From Polyangiaceae bacterium (GTDB taxonomy: Bacteria > Myxococcota_A > Polyangia > Polyangiales > Polyangiaceae), in the NCBI GenBank assembly GCA_947502375.1, contig CANMZR010000003.1, positions 1-34,370 of the forward strand: a stretch of 34,370 bases of DNA, in the 5' to 3' direction. The notes under the pieces are model-generated. The model had not been told where the DNA came from. It did no database searches and saw only the letters and a program-made list of their open reading frames with translations. Shown here piece after piece: positions 26,278-34,370 of this stretch; the stretch's first letter is position 1, and the number at the start of each line of letters is the position of its first letter. Position numbers and translations under genes: made by a program.

Positions 26278-26303
26278 TGCCGATAACCCATCGTGAGAGC
26301 ATT

Positions 26304-26573
26304 ATGAACACCGACATCACGGATGATATTTTCGAGTCCCGGATCCGCACCGGAATTCCCATGGTTCGAAGCGCCGCGTGCCGCACCTGGTCCGCCATTC
26401 GCTGCGGCTGTGAATTCGACGCGTTGGTCGACGCCGGCGCCTGCGTGCTCGTTCGAGTCGCAACTCAAGCGGCCAACGACAACGAGTTCATGGAGCGCTT
26501 GCTGCGCGATTTACCCGACGCTTTGCGACACGCCGCGAACGACGCGGTCAAGGCACGAAAGAGCTCACTGTGA
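26304..26573 (+). CDS. Small hypothetical protein (89 aa) coupled to a sigma factor gene
   Basis: 'MNTDITDDIFESRIRTGIPMVRSAACRTW...' ; its stop overlaps the GTG start of the next gene (GTGA). Confidence 0.6.
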   Translation: MNTDITDDIFESRIRTGIPMVRSAACRTWSAIRCGCEFDALVDAGACVLVRVATQAANDNEFMERLLRDLPDALRHAANDAVKARKSSL

Positions 26574-27154
26574 CGCCCGCGGTATGTCAGGGCAGCCCCA
26601 AACTCGGTCGGCCGGAAGTCGCCTTGGTGGCCCAAGTGGCGCAAGCGATGGCCCGGCGCCTCTGGCATCGGCCGAACGCGTGCGACCTCGAAAGCCTCGG
26701 ACTCGTCGTTCTGTGCGAGGCCGCAGAACACTACGATCCGTCACGAACCGCCTTCGCTCCATACCTCGTCGAACGGCTGCGCTGGGCGATGGTGAGCGAC
26801 GCGCGACGAGCTGCGCGACGAGAACGGCTGCTCGATGAGGCCACTCCAAGCCAACCGGCAAGGCGGCCCCGGGGAGGCTCCCAAGATGAGGGTTCGGAGT
26901 CCCAGGAGCGGGACGCCGAGCCCCTCGTGGATCCCGAAACGGCGGCGGAAAAACAGCTCCTTCGCGCGCGCCTGCACGACGCCCTAGCGAAGCTTCCAGG
27001 GGAAGCCCGCTCGGTCTTGATAGGACACTACTTCGGCGGTCAGAGTCTCGAGGCGGTCGCAAGCGAGCTTGGGCGCAGCAAAGCAACGGTGACACGCATT
27101 CATCAGGCCGGACTGCGCGAGCTCGCGCTCAGCCTCGGCATGCCGTTGGAATAG
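26570..27154 (+). CDS. Sigma-70 family RNA polymerase sigma factor
   Basis: Region 2-like 'CDLESLGLVVLCEAAEHYDPSRTAFAPYLVERLRWAMVSDARRAAR'; region 4-like 'ALAKLPGEARSVLIGHYFGGQSLEAVASELGRSKATVTRIHQAGLRELA'. Confidence 0.85.
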   Translation: MTPAVCQGSPKLGRPEVALVAQVAQAMARRLWHRPNACDLESLGLVVLCEAAEHYDPSRTAFAPYLVERLRWAMVSDARRAARRERLLDEATPSQPARRPRGGSQDEGSESQERDAEPLVDPETAAEKQLLRARLHDALAKLPGEARSVLIGHYFGGQSLEAVASELGRSKATVTRIHQAGLRELALSLGMPLE

Positions 27155-27199
27155 GCGCGCCGTTCGATGGCGAAACCATGAGCGAGGGAGCTCCGCGGG

Positions 27200-28024
27200 T
27201 CAGCTTTCCTTCGAGCCGGACATCAGCTCGACGATGATCCCCGCCGTCTCTTCCACGGTGCGTGCCGTCATGTTCACGATGGGCCACGTCGCGTGGGCAG
27301 CGAACACCGCCTCCGCTTCGAGGATCTCGCGCTCGACATGGACTCGAATTCGCGTGTCGGAAGGCATCCCGAGTCGGCGCAGCTGTTCTTCCCGCATCTC
27401 TGTGAGGCGGTCCACGTCAATGGTGAGCGCAACAATACGCCCGGGGGCGACGGCCTCGAACTCGGCCGGCAACGGCTTGCCCGCCCTCAGCGCATAGTTG
27501 GCGACTTTCAATCCACGCTGAGCGAGCACCATCGCGACAGGGGTCTTCGAGGTTCGCGGCAAGCCGACAATCACGATGTCCGCTTTGACGAAGTTCTGCG
27601 GGTCGCGCCCAGCGTCACTCCGCACCGTGAATTCGACGGCTTCGATGCGACGAAAGTACTCCGCGCTGAGTGGCAGGAGCGTGCCCGGACGTTGCACCGG
27701 CTGGTCACCGAGAAAGCTCTCGAGCTTGCCAATCACGCCACCGATGACGTCGATCGCTTCGATTCCTAGCTCCACGGTCTGCATGTGAATGAAGCTCGAC
27801 AGCTCGGGACTCACCACCGAAAACACCAAGAGCGCGCTGTCCGCCGCGACTTGTCGCAAGATCGGCTCAGCACGCTCCTTCGTGCGGACTCGAGCGTGGC
27901 GTCGTAGCTCGACGTCACCCATTGGAAATTGCAGCAAAGCGGCACGGATCACGCGTTCAGCGGTCTCCCCCGTCGAGTCACTCAGCACGTCGATGTATCG
28001 GATCTCTGGCATCTGGTCGCTCAC
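27200..28024 (-). CDS. ppsR: Pyruvate, water dikinase / PPDK regulatory protein (bifunctional kinase/pyrophosphorylase, DUF299)
   Basis: 'VLSDSTGETAERVIRAALLQF', 'ADIVIVGLPRTSKTPVAMVLAQRGLKVANYAL' (P-loop), 'WPIVNMTARTVEETAGIIVELM'. Confidence 0.93.
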   Translation of the reverse strand: MSDQMPEIRYIDVLSDSTGETAERVIRAALLQFPMGDVELRRHARVRTKERAEPILRQVAADSALLVFSVVSPELSSFIHMQTVELGIEAIDVIGGVIGKLESFLGDQPVQRPGTLLPLSAEYFRRIEAVEFTVRSDAGRDPQNFVKADIVIVGLPRTSKTPVAMVLAQRGLKVANYALRAGKPLPAEFEAVAPGRIVALTIDVDRLTEMREEQLRRLGMPSDTRIRVHVEREILEAEAVFAAHATWPIVNMTARTVEETAGIIVELMSGSKES

Positions 28025-28058
28025 ACTCGTCGTTGGTCACAGAAGTTTGCTTGAGGAT

Positions 28059-29162
28059 TCAGTTGAACAGATCTTTCAGCTTGTCCAAAAAAGTCCGCTG
28101 TTGCGGCTGGACAGCTTCGCCGAGTTCTTTGGCAAGCTCTTCGACGAGCACCTTTTGTCGCTCCGTGAGATTCGTCGGGATCTCCACTTGCACCTCGACG
28201 AGTTGATCCCCGCGACCGCCCATCACACGCTTTGGGATCCCCTTGCCGCGAACCCGCAAGGTGGTTCCCGATTGGGTTCCAGGTGGAACGCGCAGCAGCC
28301 CCTTCCCTTCCAGGGTCGGGATCTCAACCTCGTCGCCGAGGACCGCTTGGGCAAACGTGATCGGCAGACCACAGAGAACGTTGTCACCGGCGCGCCGAAA
28401 AAATTGGTGCGGTTTCACACCCACGAGCAGCTCGAGGTCCCCGGCGCGCCGGCTCTTCATCAGGTTGCCCTTACCCTCGATCCGACGCGTGGACCCCGCC
28501 TCGACGCCCGCCGCAATGTCGACCTCGAGGGTTGCCCGCTTCGAGCAGAGACCCACGCCATTGCAAGTGCGGCAAGGCTCCGAGACGACGCGACCTGAGC
28601 CCTGACAGCGGCTGCAGCCCCGCTCGATGTGGATCGGAAAAACGCCTTGCTGTAGGCGAACTTTTCCTCGACCGCCGCACGCAGCGCACGACGAGAGTTC
28701 GCTGCCCGGCACCCCTCCAGAGCCGCTGCAGTCATCGCACGTCGTCACCCGATCGTACGAGATGGTCTTTGTGCAACCGAACGCAGCTTCGTCAAAACTG
28801 AGCTGAATTTCAACCCGTACGTCCCCACGATCGCCAACGCGAATACCGAGAGCATCGAGCAAATCACCGAAGATCCCATCGACATTGAGATCGCTGAAGT
28901 CGGTCGGCATGCCTTGAAAAGGGGAACCGGAACCGCCTCCGCCACCCAGGCCCGCGGCGCCAAAACGGTCGTACATGGCGCGCTTTTTGGGGTCGCTCAA
29001 AATTTGGTAGGCAGCGTTGATCTCTTTGAAGCGCTGGAGCGCCTGTTCATCCCCCGGATTGCGATCCGGGTGGTGCTCCTTGCCCTGCTTGCGGAAGGCG
29101 CCTTTGATGTCACCCTCCGTCGCGTTACGCGGCAGGCCGAGAATGTCGTAAGGGTCTTTCAT
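28059..29162 (-). CDS. dnaJ: DnaJ chaperone
   Basis: 'DPYDILGLPRNATEGDIKGAFRKQGKEHHPDRNPGDE' J domain with HPD; G-rich linker; four CxxCxGxG motifs. ATG at 29162 preferred over the ORF start at 29330. Confidence 0.95.
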   Translation of the reverse strand: MKDPYDILGLPRNATEGDIKGAFRKQGKEHHPDRNPGDEQALQRFKEINAAYQILSDPKKRAMYDRFGAAGLGGGGGSGSPFQGMPTDFSDLNVDGIFGDLLDALGIRVGDRGDVRVEIQLSFDEAAFGCTKTISYDRVTTCDDCSGSGGVPGSELSSCAACGGRGKVRLQQGVFPIHIERGCSRCQGSGRVVSEPCRTCNGVGLCSKRATLEVDIAAGVEAGSTRRIEGKGNLMKSRRAGDLELLVGVKPHQFFRRAGDNVLCGLPITFAQAVLGDEVEIPTLEGKGLLRVPPGTQSGTTLRVRGKGIPKRVMGGRGDQLVEVQVEIPTNLTERQKVLVEELAKELGEAVQPQQRTFLDKLKDLFN

Positions 29163-30898
29163 CTCGCGGAGCCCGTCTTGGACGATGCGTCCGGCAGCGT
29201 CCTGGACATCGAAGCCGGCTGGGGCTCGCGCAGCTCGCGCTTCAAGATTTTTCCAGTCGGATTCCGGGGCAGCCTTTCGAGCACGGTCACGCCGCGAGGC
29301 CGCTTCGGGCCAGCCAGCCGCTCGCGGCAAAACTCAAGGAGCAGACCCTCGTCGACGACCAGGCCCGCTCGCGGCTCGACGAAAGCGTGAACGCGCTCGC
29401 CCCACTCGAGGTCAGGCAGTCCCACCACCGCCACATCGCCGACACTCGGAAACTCAGCCAGGACACTCTCGACCTCGCGAGGGTAAACATTCACGCCTCC
29501 GGAGATGATCATGTCGCGCTTGCGACCTTCGATGAAAAGGTAGCCGCGAGCGTCTCTTCGGGCGAGATCCCCGACCGAAAAGTATCCCTCGCGCATCGAC
29601 TCGTCGGTGGCCGCCCGATTGGCGTGGTAGCCCGCGACCAGGTTGCCACTCTTGACAAAAAGCTCGCCGACTTCACCAGGGGCGACCGACTCGCCCGCCT
29701 CGTCCAGAAGGCGAACGTCATTGCCAGCGATCACCCGCCCAATGGTACCTGGAGCAACTCGAAGATCGTGCGGTTTCGCAAGCGTGACGAGGCCCGTTTC
29801 TGTCGCACCGTAAAAATTGTAAAGTTTGTCACCGTAGGCAGCCATCGTGCGTTCTGCGAGCGCACCCGAAAGTGGAGCGCCACCACTGAACAAGGCCACG
29901 AGGCTCGACGTGTCGGTCGCCCGCACGGCGTCCGGGCCAAGCTCGAGTGTGCGAAAGAGCTGAGTCGGAACGACGGCAGAGTGATGAATTCGATAACGTT
30001 CGAGAGCCGCGAGAAATGCGCGTGGCTCAAAGTCCAGCAAGACGACGGTGTTGCCGAGCAGAAACGAGAGCCCCACAAACCCAAACGCCGTCGCGTGGTA
30101 GAGCGGGCAGACCGCCAGGTGACGCTGCCCAATTCGGAAGGGGGTCTCCGCCAAAAAACCAAGGATTTGAAGAGTGGACGACCGATCAAATTTGCGGACC
30201 GCGCCCTTCGGCTTACCCGTGGTACCGGACGTGTAGATGACGAACGACGCGTTCGCGCTCGCCGACTCGTTCACGACCCCGTCGGTCGTGGCATCGAGCA
30301 GCTCGTCATAACTTGGAAACCCAGGGACGACCGCACCCACGCTGATGGCCCGCGTGCCGACCGAGTGGGTGGAGTTCAGGAGAGCCGCCCGCACGACGGA
30401 CACACCGTCAGCCGAAAAAAAAGCAGCTTTTGCCTTCGAATTCTCCAGCAAAAAACCTAGCTCTGGTGCCGTCGAACGGGACGAGACGGCGACCGCCGAG
30501 CCCCCAAGCCGACTGAGAGCAAGCTGTAGAAAAACAAACTCGGGCCCGTTCTCGAGCATCACGAGGACGGGATCGCCCGGGCCCACCCCGAGCCGCACGA
30601 GCATGCGAACCGTGCGGTCGACCAGCCGGTCAAACTCGGCGAACGAAAAGCGCCGGCCGGACTGAGCGTCGATCAACGCGGTGCGGTGGGGCGAATTGGC
30701 CGCGTGGAAACGCACCGTCATCGAGGGGGTCAAACGTCCTCGGCCTCGTAGCAACGCCAGGATCCCCGAGAGCGCGAGGTCATCAAGGAGGCCGGTCTGG
30801 GCGAGAAAACGCCGCGCCTTCACGGCACGCAGCAGTTCCTCGCGACCGAAGTCGCGACCGGCCTGCCAGATGCGAGACGGGTCGAACATCGGGGTCAT
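29159..30898 (-). CDS. AMP-dependent (long-chain) acyl-CoA synthetase
   Basis: 'FVIYTSGTTGKPKGAVRKF', 'YNFYGATETGLVTLA', 'GYFSVGDLARRDARGYLFIEGRKRDMIISGGVNVYPREVE', 'NPTGKILKRELRE'. Confidence 0.92.
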   Translation of the reverse strand: MTPMFDPSRIWQAGRDFGREELLRAVKARRFLAQTGLLDDLALSGILALLRGRGRLTPSMTVRFHAANSPHRTALIDAQSGRRFSFAEFDRLVDRTVRMLVRLGVGPGDPVLVMLENGPEFVFLQLALSRLGGSAVAVSSRSTAPELGFLLENSKAKAAFFSADGVSVVRAALLNSTHSVGTRAISVGAVVPGFPSYDELLDATTDGVVNESASANASFVIYTSGTTGKPKGAVRKFDRSSTLQILGFLAETPFRIGQRHLAVCPLYHATAFGFVGLSFLLGNTVVLLDFEPRAFLAALERYRIHHSAVVPTQLFRTLELGPDAVRATDTSSLVALFSGGAPLSGALAERTMAAYGDKLYNFYGATETGLVTLAKPHDLRVAPGTIGRVIAGNDVRLLDEAGESVAPGEVGELFVKSGNLVAGYHANRAATDESMREGYFSVGDLARRDARGYLFIEGRKRDMIISGGVNVYPREVESVLAEFPSVGDVAVVGLPDLEWGERVHAFVEPRAGLVVDEGLLLEFCRERLAGPKRPRGVTVLERLPRNPTGKILKRELREPQPASMSRTLPDASSKTGSAR

Positions 30899-30946
30899 TC
30901 TAGCCCCGAAACCGCGGCGAAGTCGGCTGTAAATACGCTAACTTCT

Positions 30947-33208
30947 GTGGCGTGCTACGGTTCGGCCGTGCCTCATTGGAGCCTCGTCCCTCGCCCGCGG
31001 CTTCGGCCGTTCGCTCACGCTGCCGCCCTCTTGCTCGGGGTCACTGGCTGTCATGCTGGCGCCGCGCCCGCGCACCCGACAGCGGAAACTCAGGCGACGG
31101 TGGGCCGTCCGAACAACCTGAAAAACGCTCATTTTGCCGAGGCCGCACACGAGCTGCTCCGCGATGGCAAGCGAACGCCCGCGCGGGCAGCTCGACTTTC
31201 GTCGGTGGTCCGATTGCAGCTCGAACACGCTGGCGCGCTTTTCGCGCGAGGCCTGGACGTCCGGGGTGCGAACGCGGTGGTGGGCGCATTTTTTTTCCTT
31301 CGCAGCGACGAAGCCAATGACGCGCTCATCGACGCCGCAAGCCTCGGAGCCATCGATGGCGCCATCCGCCGCTTCAGTGCGCGTGGCAACGAAGGTCGAA
31401 CGCTGGCACTCCTGGCGTTGAAGGGCAGGCTCGTCACCGCAGGAAGTCGTCAAGAGCAGGACATCAAAGGGCACGTTGATGCGCTGCAAAAGTGGACGGA
31501 ACAGACGCGCACCGGCGGTCCGATGCAAGTGCTGACCGCCGCCCAAAAACAGGCTGTTTCGAGAGCGCTCTTTGAGCCCAGCCCCGCGCACCTAACCCGC
31601 GCCGTGGACGCGGTCTCGAAGTGGATCGAGCAGGCCGTGGCCATCAACGTCGCGTTCCAGGAAACGCGCCAGACGCCGGACCACGACGAGGCCATCGAGG
31701 CCTTTCGCGCGCTACAAAACGGAGCCTACGTGATGGCGGCGCTTTACTTGCGACAAGGTCTCGCCGTCGAATCGCTAGCGGCCATCGAGGGCTCTGCGGC
31801 TAGCCGGATCGCGCGGCCTGGTTTTTTTTCAAAGTTGCGCGCCGCAGCCGTCGACGGTCGGGCGGAGGACTGGCGAATGCTCGCGCGCGAGGTAGGCCAG
31901 ATTGGCTCCGACACCGAATCCGAAGAGGGGCCCCTCGAAGCGGAAATTCTAGATGCGTCCATGTGGGGGATTGGCCTCGAAGCCTACCGGCGCGATCCGA
32001 AGAGCCTCGCTATCGCCCACCTTTTGGCCAACGAACTCATCGAACATGAACTGCCGGAAGTGGCGCCGCTCGTGCTCGCGGACGCACTCGGAGCGAAGCC
32101 GGCAGCCGCCTCTCTCAGCAGTGCTCTCGAGCTTGTCGCCAACGCGCTCAACGTGGATGTCCGCGAAGGCTCGGTTGACTCGGCCCGCCGTATATTCGCG
32201 GCTTCAGCTCGACTTTTTGCGCTCGCGGACTCGAAGCTTTACGAAAACACGCTGCTGACGACGGCGGCCTCGCTGCGGCAGCGAATGGCGGCTCTGGAGC
32301 TGCGCGCTGGGAACGCCGATGCCGCGCGAACGCTGATGCTCGAAGCGCTGAAAGTGGAGCCGACCGTCTCGGGGCTGACGACGCTCGCCACGCTCCAACG
32401 CCAGCTCGGCGATACGGGGGCTGCCCTCGAAACAGCCGAGCGCGCGTTTCAGCTGGGGTCCCATGGAGCAGCCGAACTTGCCGCCGCGCAGGCACGGCTC
32501 TTGGCGTTTGAAATCCACCGCGATGCCGGCGCCGAAGATGCTGCACGCCGGGCGTTGGACGACGCCTTAGGGGTTGTCCTCGTCGTCCGCCGACTCGGCC
32601 GCTCGAGTGAACTTGGGGTCGGTGCGGAGACGACGCTCGCGCGAGTCTTCGACGGCTACGGCGAACACGAGCGAGCTTCGCAAGCGATGGCGCGGGCCTT
32701 GGACCTGGCCGAGCAGCACCCGAGCGTCCTCGCGCAGACGATGCTGGCCGCGATTGCGCGTGCTGTGACGCAGCGGCAGGTGACGGAAGGACGCGCCGCA
32801 TTGGGTCGCGGGATCAAGGCGGACACGGACACGGACTCGCTCGTCTACGGTGCATTGTGGCTCAACGCCCTCGAGCGCTCCGTCGGCGCAACCTCGGATG
32901 GAAAGGTCGAGCGCGTATTCGCTGAAGCCGTCAACGGTGAGAGCTGGACGACGCGACTTGCGCGCTGGGCAGGTGGCGGAGTGACGGACGAAGAACTCGT
33001 AAAAGCAGCAAAAAACCACGCCGATCGAGTGGAAGCTGAATTTTATGTGGCGTTGCGAGCTCGTACAACGAACGGCGCCGGCGCTGAATTGCGCATGACG
33101 AAACTCGCGCAGAACCCGCTCGTTGACCTTTTCGAGGTGCGCCTCGCGCGGGACCTCCTTGCTCGGCAACTCAAGCTCCCGCTCCCAGACCGCGTCACCC
33201 TTCCTTAG
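30947..33208 (+). CDS. TPR-repeat lipoprotein
   Basis: Lipobox 'LLLGVTGC'; long alpha-helical repeat region ('AARTLMLEALKVEPTVSGLTTLATLQRQLGDTGAALETAERAFQLG'). GTG start at 30947 or 30968. Confidence 0.75.
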   Translation: MACYGSAVPHWSLVPRPRLRPFAHAAALLLGVTGCHAGAAPAHPTAETQATVGRPNNLKNAHFAEAAHELLRDGKRTPARAARLSSVVRLQLEHAGALFARGLDVRGANAVVGAFFFLRSDEANDALIDAASLGAIDGAIRRFSARGNEGRTLALLALKGRLVTAGSRQEQDIKGHVDALQKWTEQTRTGGPMQVLTAAQKQAVSRALFEPSPAHLTRAVDAVSKWIEQAVAINVAFQETRQTPDHDEAIEAFRALQNGAYVMAALYLRQGLAVESLAAIEGSAASRIARPGFFSKLRAAAVDGRAEDWRMLAREVGQIGSDTESEEGPLEAEILDASMWGIGLEAYRRDPKSLAIAHLLANELIEHELPEVAPLVLADALGAKPAAASLSSALELVANALNVDVREGSVDSARRIFAASARLFALADSKLYENTLLTTAASLRQRMAALELRAGNADAARTLMLEALKVEPTVSGLTTLATLQRQLGDTGAALETAERAFQLGSHGAAELAAAQARLLAFEIHRDAGAEDAARRALDDALGVVLVVRRLGRSSELGVGAETTLARVFDGYGEHERASQAMARALDLAEQHPSVLAQTMLAAIARAVTQRQVTEGRAALGRGIKADTDTDSLVYGALWLNALERSVGATSDGKVERVFAEAVNGESWTTRLARWAGGGVTDEELVKAAKNHADRVEAEFYVALRARTTNGAGAELRMTKLAQNPLVDLFEVRLARDLLARQLKLPLPDRVTLP

Positions 33209-33360
33209 CTAGACCCTCGCCACGATGCTTGTTGGCTCTTCGGGCGGGTTCGCGGAAGGCACAGGAAGTGCCTATCGCTCGCGCGTGTTATTTAATAAAA
33301 AATGCCTAGGGATTCGTCGCTCGCGACGCTTTTGGGCGAGGGTCCCCCGCGTTGGCCAAT

Positions 33361-33411
33361 TGCAAGAGCCAGTAAGGTGCAAGAGCCAGTAGGGCCTTTT
33401 CGGCAAGAGCC
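33361..33411. repeat. 17-bp tandem repeat plus partial third copy in a convergent intergenic region
   Basis: TGCAAGAGCCAGTAAGG / TGCAAGAGCCAGTAGGG, then GCAAGAGCC at 33403-33411. Confidence 0.85.
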
Positions 33412-33494
33412 TTAGCTATCCGCGAAGCAGCGTCGGGGACCGGGGACGGGGCGTTGCGAAACACGGCACCCAGAACGCAGCTGAAGCCATGGGC

Positions 33495-34370
33495 TCACCC
33501 TTTGGTCGATTTTTGTGCGGCAGGGGAAGGGCGTGGCCCTTTCGAGCCGTTCGCTGTGCCGCCGCCGACAAGCTTTCCTCCTCCGTATGGGACGACGCGC
33601 GGAAGCTTTGCCCACGACTCATCGAAGAGCTGTTTCATCCGCGCGAGTTCGGGCGCGTACTTTTTGTCACGCGCGAGATTTTTCAATTCACCTGGATCGA
33701 GTTCGAGATCGTACAGGCTGAGTCGGGCCGCTTCTCCGTCCACGATGAGCTTGAGGTTCCCTTTGACCAGCGCGCGCGTCGGAGGATTGTTGCTGTCCGC
33801 GGGCAGGTCCGTGAGGATCGGTTCGCGGTCCTGTGGAGACTCCAGGCCGTAGACCTCTGGAACCAGTGATTTTCCGACAAACCCAGGTGAAGGCGCGACG
33901 CCGAGAAGGTCCACAATGGTCGGGGCGAGGTCAATATCGGAACGCCGCGCATCGATGGTTTTTGCCGTGATGCCAGGACCGGAGATGAACAGTGGCACGC
34001 GTGTCAGCACCTCCCATAACGCGAAGGCATGACGGTACATCTTGTGCTCGCCGAAGGCCTCGCCATGGTCGGCGCTGACGATGACGGCCGTCCGTCCCCA
34101 CCAGGGTTGCTGGCGCGCAAACGCGAGCAATCGCTCGATCTGAAGATCGGTGTAAAAGACCTCTGAGTCGTAACGATCGCGATTCTCCTTGCCGAACTTC
34201 GGCGACTCCGGATGAGGCCGATACTGGTCGTGCGGGTCCATGTCGTGGAGCCACATAAAGAACGGCCCCTCGGTGTTCTTCGACTCGCGCAGCATGTCGA
34301 TGGCGAGGTCCGTCGTCTTGTCGCCGGTCACGGATTCGTCGGTGGTGTTGTTGACCTTGATCCCGGGGAC
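33495..34370 (-). CDS. Sulfatase family hydrolase, C-terminal part; truncated at the right edge
   Basis: 'PFFMWLHDMDPHDQYRPHPE', 'GRTAVIVSADHGEAFGEH', 'VPLFISGPGI', 'DIDLAPTIVDLLGV' are sulfatase motifs. Frame is open to 34370; the active-site CxPxR region lies outside the window. Confidence 0.9.
   Translation of the reverse strand, partial: VPGIKVNNTTDESVTGDKTTDLAIDMLRESKNTEGPFFMWLHDMDPHDQYRPHPESPKFGKENRDRYDSEVFYTDLQIERLLAFARQQPWWGRTAVIVSADHGEAFGEHKMYRHAFALWEVLTRVPLFISGPGITAKTIDARRSDIDLAPTIVDLLGVAPSPGFVGKSLVPEVYGLESPQDREPILTDLPADSNNPPTRALVKGNLKLIVDGEAARLSLYDLELDPGELKNLARDKKYAPELARMKQLFDESWAKLPRVVPYGGGKLVGGGTANGSKGPRPSPAAQKSTKG

Overview
This GC-rich window looks like a myxobacterial (Polyangiales-like) chromosome; that lineage is inferred from gene content and style, not tested. 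I support about 28 protein-coding genes and found no rRNA, tRNA, CRISPR array or transposase. Main blocks: (i) 1-7113, surface-glycan genes (methyltransferase-CgeB-type glycosyltransferase, GT4 glycosyltransferase, Wzy-like polymerase, acyltransferase-3) with a Kelch lipoprotein; (ii) a solitary beta-class DNA methyltransferase, then trmL; (iii) 10052-14616, a tightly packed operon of acyl-AMP ligase, acyl carrier protein, SGNH-like protein and MBOAT acyltransferase, which matches the functional set of dltA/C/D/B in a probable Gram-negative and is the best candidate for an unusual system; (iv) rnc, a PpiC-type foldase, a DUF4388-like protein, an orphan NtrC-type regulator, a TPR/peptidase-MA protein and hemH; (v) a sigma-70 family factor with a coupled small protein, ppsR, dnaJ, an acyl-CoA synthetase, a TPR lipoprotein and a truncated sulfatase. 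Small-scale structures include helically phased GCAAGC repeats next to a palindrome, short tandem duplications at gene boundaries, and several hairpins. All family calls come from reading motifs by eye; no searches were run.
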